Origin: Lachnospiraceae bacterium
GTDB taxonomy: Bacteria > Bacillota_A > Clostridia > Lachnospirales > Lachnospiraceae
Assembly: GCA_017435025.1 (NCBI GenBank)
Contig: JAFSFU010000165.1
Coordinates: forward strand, 1-9,740
Direction: 5' to 3'
DNA: 9,740 nt
Shown here: positions 6,050-9,740 of the stretch, piece by piece
How positions within the stretch are numbered: the stretch's first letter is position 1
How the letters are laid out: each line of letters opens with the position of its first letter
The notes under the pieces: generated by a model
Database searches by the model: none
What the model was told of the DNA's origin: nothing
Seen by the model: the letters and a program-made list of their open reading frames with translations, nothing else
Translations under genes and position numbers: made by a program

Positions 6050-6057
6050 AAAAACAA

Positions 6058-6086
6058 TTGACAAAAAAACAGCCTCATGATATTAT
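6058..6086 (+). promoter_or_regulatory. tRNA-Trp promoter
   Basis: A perfect TTGACA (6058-6063) and TATTAT (6081-6086) are separated by 17 bases, preceded by A/T-rich tracts. Transcription would start near 6093, leaving a short 5' leader of about 13 bases for RNase P removal. This is a typical strong stable-RNA promoter. Confidence 0.85.
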
Positions 6087-6105
6087 ACAGAGGTCCGCAA
6101 GACAC

Positions 6106-6176
6106 AGGGGATTAGTTCAATGGTAGAGCACCGGTCTCCAAAACCGTCGATGGGGGTTCGAGCCCCTCATCCCCTG
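6106..6176 (+). tRNA. tRNA-Trp, anticodon CCA
   Basis: A 71-base cloverleaf decodes UGG. Acceptor arms AGGGGAT (6106-6112) and ATCCCCT (6169-6175) pair fully, with G6176 as discriminator. The D arm is GTTC/GAGC, the anticodon loop CTCCAAA (6136-6142) has CCA at 6138-6140, the variable loop CGAT has four bases, and the T arm is GGGGG-TTCGAGC-CCCTC. The layout matches Firmicute tRNA-Trp. The 3' CCA is not encoded and must be added by nucleotidyltransferase. The top pair of the anticodon stem (position 27-43, C6131 against T6147) is a mismatch. The gene stands alone, with its own promoter and terminator. Confidence 0.97.
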
Positions 6177-6178
6177 CT

Positions 6179-6207
6179 AGGCAAGGTCATTTGACCTTGC
6201 CTTTTTT
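6179..6207 (+). terminator. Terminator of the tRNA-Trp gene
   Basis: AGGCAAGGTCA (6179-6189) and TGACCTTGCCT (6192-6202) form a perfect 11-bp stem with a very short loop, followed by a T-run to 6207. It starts two bases after the mature tRNA 3' end. Confidence 0.93.
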
Positions 6208-6245
6208 GTGTTTATTGGTAGTGCCGGTCGAAGTTTGATACTATT

Positions 6246-6291
6246 AAAAAAGTACCAGAATGAACTATTTCGAGTCATTCTGGTACTTTTT
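6246..6291 (-). terminator. Terminator of the clpC-radA operon (bidirectional form)
   Basis: Arms at 6247-6263 (AAAAAGTACCAGAATGA) and 6275-6291 pair perfectly over 17 bp around an 11-base loop. On the minus strand the stem ends in six T residues (complement of 6246-6251). It begins 49 bases after the radA stop. In the plus direction it backs up the tRNA-Trp terminator. The remaining stretches 6208-6245 and 6292-6339 show nothing recognisable. Confidence 0.88.
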
Positions 6292-6339
6292 ACGTAAAAT
6301 CCTAAAGACTTGTTCTGCCTTCAGACCTATTAACATTCT

Positions 6340-7713
6340 CTATATCAACTGAATCGCTTCTCTCACATTCTCAACCCCGATCAGTCGAATCCGGCTTTCG
6401 CCTTTCATTTTTTCCAGATTCGCTTTCGGAAGTACACAGGTGGTAAATCCCATCTTGACCGCTTCGGCCACACGCTGTGCTGCCTGGGATACGCCGCGCA
6501 CCTCACCGGAGAGTCCCACTTCACCGAAGATCAGTATTCCAGGGTCCACCTCACGGTTTTTATAACTGGATACCAATGCCATAACTACTGCCAGATCCAA
6601 CGCAGGTTCATTCATCTTCATTCCTCCGGCGATATTGACATATGCATCGTATCGACTCATCGCATAGCCACATCTTTTCTCAAGAATTGCAAGAAGAATA
6701 TTGATACGGTTATAATCCACACCATTGGCCGTTCGTCTGGCCATACCGAAATTTGTCTCAGTTACCAATGCCTGAACTTCCAGCAATATCGGCCTTGTTC
6801 CTTCAATGGAGCATGCAACCACTGCACCGGATGCATTTTTCGGTCTTCCGGAGATCATCATTTCAGACGGATTTTTCACTTCCACGAGACCTTTCTCCTG
6901 CATTTCAAACACACCAATTTCGTTGGTAGAGCCAAAACGATTCTTTACAGCACGAAGAATTCGGTAACTATCGTTGCGGTCACCTTCAAAATAGAGTACC
7001 GTATCCACCATATGCTCCAGCACACGCGGTCCGGCTACTACGCCTTCCTTTGTTACATGGCCAACGATAAATATGGTAATACCAAGTCCTTTTGCAATCT
7101 GCATCAACAGATTGGTAGATTCGCGCACCTGACTGACACTGCCGGGAGCAGAGGTAATATCCTCCCGAAACATCGTTTGAATCGAGTCAATGATCACAAT
7201 ATCCGGCTTCATATCCCCGATCGCACCTGAAATCGAATCCAGATTGGTCTCACAGAGAAAATACAACTCACCCTCGATCGTTCCGATTCGATTGGCACGC
7301 ATTTTGATCTGCTTTAACGACTCCTCACCGGAAATATAAAGTACCTTTTTATTACTGTGAGCCAAATTCCGGCATACCTGCAACAGAAGTGTTGATTTTC
7401 CGATTCCCGGATCTCCGCCGACAAGGACCAGGCTGCCCTTTACGATACCACTGCCCAACACCCGGTCCAATTCTTCAAAACCGGTCGTGGTTCGATCCTG
7501 ATCTTCCACAGAAATCTCCGAGATACGGACAGGGGCAGCGCCCCGACCCGGAATCCGAACTGTTCCGGACACCTGTGACTTCTTTGCCGAAGCCGCAGGC
7601 TCTTCCACGAAAGAGTTCCATTCCTTACACACCGGACACTGCCCCATCCACTTGCCGGATTCATAGCCGCATTCTTTACAGAAAAACACTGTACTTGTTT
7701 TCGATTTTGCCAC
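6340..7713 (-). CDS. radA: DNA repair protein RadA
   Basis: RadA is a RecA-like ATPase that drives branch migration of recombination intermediates during repair. The protein has 457 residues, full length for the family. In order: a C4 zinc finger with C12, C15, C26 and C29 (FCKECGYESGKWMGQCPVCK); Walker A GGDPGIGKST (99-108); Walker B DIVIIDSIQT (171-180); the RadA-specific KNRFG motif (257-261); and a C-terminal Lon-protease-like domain from about residue 289 (MKMNEPALDLAVVMALVSS, 365-383; FGEVGLSGEVRGV, 396-408). All expected motifs are present. The start is GTG at 7711-7713, supported by AAAGGA (7721-7726) 7 bases upstream. It follows the 137-aa gene by 31 bases and is the last gene of the clpC operon, closed by a strong terminator. 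The clpC-radA link is well known in Firmicutes. Confidence 0.98.
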   Translation of the reverse strand: MAKSKTSTVFFCKECGYESGKWMGQCPVCKEWNSFVEEPAASAKKSQVSGTVRIPGRGAAPVRISEISVEDQDRTTTGFEELDRVLGSGIVKGSLVLVGGDPGIGKSTLLLQVCRNLAHSNKKVLYISGEESLKQIKMRANRIGTIEGELYFLCETNLDSISGAIGDMKPDIVIIDSIQTMFREDITSAPGSVSQVRESTNLLMQIAKGLGITIFIVGHVTKEGVVAGPRVLEHMVDTVLYFEGDRNDSYRILRAVKNRFGSTNEIGVFEMQEKGLVEVKNPSEMMISGRPKNASGAVVACSIEGTRPILLEVQALVTETNFGMARRTANGVDYNRINILLAILEKRCGYAMSRYDAYVNIAGGMKMNEPALDLAVVMALVSSYKNREVDPGILIFGEVGLSGEVRGVSQAAQRVAEAVKMGFTTCVLPKANLEKMKGESRIRLIGVENVREAIQLI

Positions 7714-7744
7714 TATTAAATCCTTTCCAGAAATTACTTCTAAA

Positions 7745-8158
7745 TTATTTACGAATTACTTTTACTTCTACGTTCTTCTCACCGGAAAGTTCCACAGAAA
7801 GGCTTAATTTTCCGCTCATATTGGTCTTCATCTCGCCTACCGGATTTCCATCAGTAAACACTTCGTACTCCATATCATCTTCCAGCTGGATTGTGATCTG
7901 GGCATCCTGGCTGCCGGATACGGTGAAAGTAAGTTCTGTATTCTTTACACAGAAATTGCTTACAGCTGTTCCCGGAACGGATTCGTAAACAAACATGCCG
8001 TTTCTTTCAAGCTTTGTAATTTCGTTGAATGTTTTTACTTTATAAAGATCACCATCGTGTTCGAAGTCTTCGACTTTGGATTTTTCAGCCAGCATATAGT
8101 TACCGAAACTGATGGTTCCGTTCTCTTCTGTACGAATTAATTCATTGATTACTGACAT
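7745..8158 (-). CDS. Small conserved-looking protein of unknown function between clpC and radA
   Basis: The protein has 137 residues and I cannot assign a function. From ATG 8158 it begins MSVINELIRTEENGTISFGN. The centre holds DFEHDGDLYKVKTFNEI (31-47) and ERNGMFVYESVPGTAV (51-66), and the C-terminal half is rich in alternating hydrophobic/polar residues (TFTVSGSQDAQITIQLED, EYEVFTDG, KLSLSVELSG, VEVKVIRK), suggesting an all-beta fold. There is no signal peptide, membrane segment, cysteine cluster or catalytic motif. I recall close relatives in Lachnospiraceae carrying the label 'endosialidase', but nothing here supports that enzyme activity. AAGGAG (8169-8174) is 10 bases before this ATG; an upstream in-frame start at 8215 would add 19 residues without a good ribosome site. 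It lies 70 bases after clpC and 31 before radA, so it is probably co-transcribed and may serve protein quality control or repair. Confidence 0.88.
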   Translation of the reverse strand: MSVINELIRTEENGTISFGNYMLAEKSKVEDFEHDGDLYKVKTFNEITKLERNGMFVYESVPGTAVSNFCVKNTELTFTVSGSQDAQITIQLEDDMEYEVFTDGNPVGEMKTNMSGKLSLSVELSGEKNVEVKVIRK

Positions 8159-8228
8159 AATACTTCGTCTCCTTTTGTATGCAAAATAGCTTTTGTACTG
8201 CTCACAGACTCTCATCTGCGTCCGCTAA

Positions 8229-9644
8229 TTATACCACAACCTTACTGTTTTTTCTAGATGTTTGTGGGTGTCTTGCAGAAAATTTCAGCTGTCCATCCTT
8301 CAGTAAGATTTTCACGGAATCGCCTTCTCTCACACGTCCTTCCAGCACCGCTTCTGCCAGCTTATCTTCCACCATTTGCTGAATGGTGCGCTTCAGCGGT
8401 CTTGCACCGTACTTCTCATCATATCCCTTTTCAACCAGGAATTCTTTCACATCATCACCGGCTGTCAGGCGAATCTGCATCTGCTGCTTCGTACGTTTTG
8501 CCACCGTTCCAAGAAGAATAGAAACAATTTCCTTCATATGACCTTTGTTCAATGGATGGAACACGATCATCTCGTCTATACGGTTTAAGAACTCCGGTTT
8601 GAACAGACGTTTCACTTCATCCATAACTCCGGTTTTCATACGTTTATATTTTGCTTCCTCATCGTTCTGCGATGTAAAGCCAAGCTGTTTCGGAGCAATG
8701 ATATTCTCAGCACCGGCATTGGAAGTCATAATGACAACGGTGTTTTTAAAGTCGATCTTATGTCCCTGAGAATCCGTAATATGGCCGTCATCCAGCATCT
8801 GCAGAAGAATATTAAATACATCCGGATGCGCCTTCTCGACCTCATCAAAAAGAACAACCGAATATGGATTGCGGCGCACCTTTTCGCTGAGCTGTCCGCC
8901 GCCCTCGAATCCAACATATCCAGGCGGGGAACCGATCATTTTTGATACACTGTGCTTCTCCATATACTCGGACATATCCACACGGATCAGTGCATTTTCC
9001 GTTCCGAACATTGCCTCCGCAAGAGCCTTGCAGAGCTCTGTCTTACCGACACCGGTCGGTCCCAGGAACAGGAAAGAGCCGATCGGACGTTTTGGATCCT
9101 TGAGTCCGACACGTCCACGTCGAATTGCTTTGGAGACAGCCGTAACAGCTTCCTCCTGACCCACTACACGTTCATGGAGGATCGTCTCCAATCTCAAAAG
9201 ACGCTCCGTCTCTTCTTCTTTCAGTTTATTTACCGGAATTTTTGTCCAGCCGGATACCACATCCGCAATCTCATCTTCATCCACAAATAAGGTCCGGGAA
9301 TTCTTTTCGTCTTCCCACGCCTCCTTCACTTTGCGAATCTTCTCACGTTTCTTCTCTTGTTTCTTCTTGATCTCACCGGCCATCTCATAGGCCTCAGCCT
9401 TGATTGCTTCTTCCTTCTCCTTTTCAAGCGCTTTTATTTCTTCTTCCATCTCACGGACACCCTTCGGTTCCACAAATACAGTTAAACGGACTTTCGAGGA
9501 CGCTTCATCGATCAGATCGATCGCCTTATCTGGAAGGAAGCGGTCATTGATATAACGGGAAGAGAGCTGCACTGCCGCCTTTACCGCCGCATCCGTGATC
9601 GTCACTTTGTGATGCTCTTCATACTTCGGACGCAGCCCTTTCAA
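8229..9644 (-). CDS. clpC: ClpC ATPase, C-terminal portion (reading frame broken upstream)
   Basis: ClpC is the Hsp100 unfoldase that feeds substrates to ClpP protease. The uninterrupted part is 471 codons. It holds the end of the first AAA+ domain (SSRYINDRFLPDKAIDLIDEA, about 28-48), a short coiled middle domain (66-103), and the second AAA+ domain: Walker A GPTGVGKT (195-202), pore loop GSPPGYVG (238-245), Walker B LFDEVEKAHPD (265-275), sensor 1 TSNAG (307-311), and sensor 2 GARPLKR (413-419). LGF (321-323) matches the ClpP-docking loop of ClpC. All D2 motifs look functional. The leftmost usable codon, TTG at 9642-9644, is an ordinary internal leucine with no ribosome site, so this is not a true gene start. 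The frame continues to the window edge through two stop codons. The rest (N-domain and most of D1) lies outside. Operon order is clpC, the 137-aa gene, radA. Confidence 0.93.
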   Translation of the reverse strand: MKGLRPKYEEHHKVTITDAAVKAAVQLSSRYINDRFLPDKAIDLIDEASSKVRLTVFVEPKGVREMEEEIKALEKEKEEAIKAEAYEMAGEIKKKQEKKREKIRKVKEAWEDEKNSRTLFVDEDEIADVVSGWTKIPVNKLKEEETERLLRLETILHERVVGQEEAVTAVSKAIRRGRVGLKDPKRPIGSFLFLGPTGVGKTELCKALAEAMFGTENALIRVDMSEYMEKHSVSKMIGSPPGYVGFEGGGQLSEKVRRNPYSVVLFDEVEKAHPDVFNILLQMLDDGHITDSQGHKIDFKNTVVIMTSNAGAENIIAPKQLGFTSQNDEEAKYKRMKTGVMDEVKRLFKPEFLNRIDEMIVFHPLNKGHMKEIVSILLGTVAKRTKQQMQIRLTAGDDVKEFLVEKGYDEKYGARPLKRTIQQMVEDKLAEAVLEGRVREGDSVKILLKDGQLKFSARHPQTSRKNSKVVV

Positions 9645-9740
9645 AATCTCGAACGCTTACTCCACAGTCGGCTCATCTACAGTCACCGGTTGGAATCTTC
9701 ACTCAAGAGCCGGATCCTTCTCGATAAGTTTCCGGTAGTC
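9645..9740 (-). pseudogene. clpC: ClpC first-ATPase-domain segment with two in-frame stop codons
   Basis: In the same frame as the downstream ClpC part, the minus strand encodes DYRKLIEKDPALE, TGA, RFQPVTVDEPTVE, TAA, AFEI. This matches the ClpC consensus (B. subtilis has EYRKYIEKDAALERRFQP, then VDEPSVDE) with no frameshift. The TGA (9699-9701) replaces the first arginine of ERRFQP, one base from CGA or AGA. The TAA (9657-9659) replaces a glutamate-type codon, one base from GAA. Both lie in the last 84 bases of the window, while the other coding sequence examined is clean. The gene may be truly inactivated, or the sequence may be of poor quality near a contig or read end. Confidence 0.7.

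Noticed and set aside
7389..7988. Plus-strand open frame of 199 codons
   Set aside because: It is antisense across radA and the 137-aa gene, proline- and serine-rich in a shadow-frame manner, and has no ribosome site.
9642..9644. TTG as a genuine start of a short, D2-only ClpC
   Set aside because: There is no Shine-Dalgarno at suitable distance, and the ClpC similarity continues upstream without a break in homology.
9657..9701. Stop-codon reassignment or programmed readthrough in clpC
   Set aside because: Two different stop codons (TGA and TAA) are involved, at positions conserved as Arg and Glu, and other genes in the window end normally at TAA or TAG. There is no sign of a recoding element.
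1..9740. CRISPR arrays, insertion sequences, integrase or attachment sites (including at the tRNA-Trp)
   Set aside because: No regularly spaced direct repeats, transposase or integrase motifs, or duplicated tRNA 3' end were seen.

Overview
The window looks like a chromosomal segment of a low-to-mid GC Firmicute, most likely a Lachnospiraceae-type gut clostridium. The reasons are the strong AGGAGG ribosome binding sites, TTGACA/TATAAT-type promoters, a fused large-type PurL, a CcpA cre site and a clpC-radA gene order. This is an inference from protein and signal style; no species is claimed. Apart from the regulatory oddities listed below, it is ordinary core chromosome. I see no insertion sequence, phage, CRISPR array or origin.

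Layout: (1) 1-1295, minus strand: the first 431 codons of purL (FGAM synthase), continuing past the left edge. (2) 1419-2069, minus: a small sigma-70-like protein that keeps the core-polymerase-binding part but lacks region 4 and a recognisable region 2.3/2.4. (3) 2185-3063, plus: a LysR-type regulator, divergent from the sigma-like gene, with facing promoters that appear to share -35 DNA. (4) 3047-5422, minus: an XPD/DinG-type iron-sulfur helicase with an N-terminal PD-(D/E)XK nuclease domain. Its 3' end overlaps lysR by 17 bp and its likely terminator lies inside lysR. (5) 5626-5874, minus: an HPr-fold protein with Gln where HPr has His15 but with the regulatory Ser retained (Crh-like), under a strong promoter carrying a perfect cre site. 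(6) 6106-6176, plus: tRNA-Trp(CCA) with its own promoter and terminator. (7) 6340-9740, minus: the end of a clpC-(unknown 137-aa protein)-radA operon, closed by a 17-bp terminator stem.

Functional links: clpC-radA is a known Firmicute stress/DNA-repair neighbourhood, here with an extra small gene between the two. The most interesting circuit is the Crh-like gene. Its product belongs to the family whose serine-phosphorylated forms are co-repressors of CcpA, and a consensus CcpA operator fills its promoter spacer, which implies negative feedback. The sigma-like protein is the best candidate for an uncharacterised transcription regulator.

The clpC reading frame contains two nonsense codons in the last 84 bases of the window. 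This may be a real pseudogene or low-quality sequence. All gaps between genes are under 300 bases, and their contents are listed.
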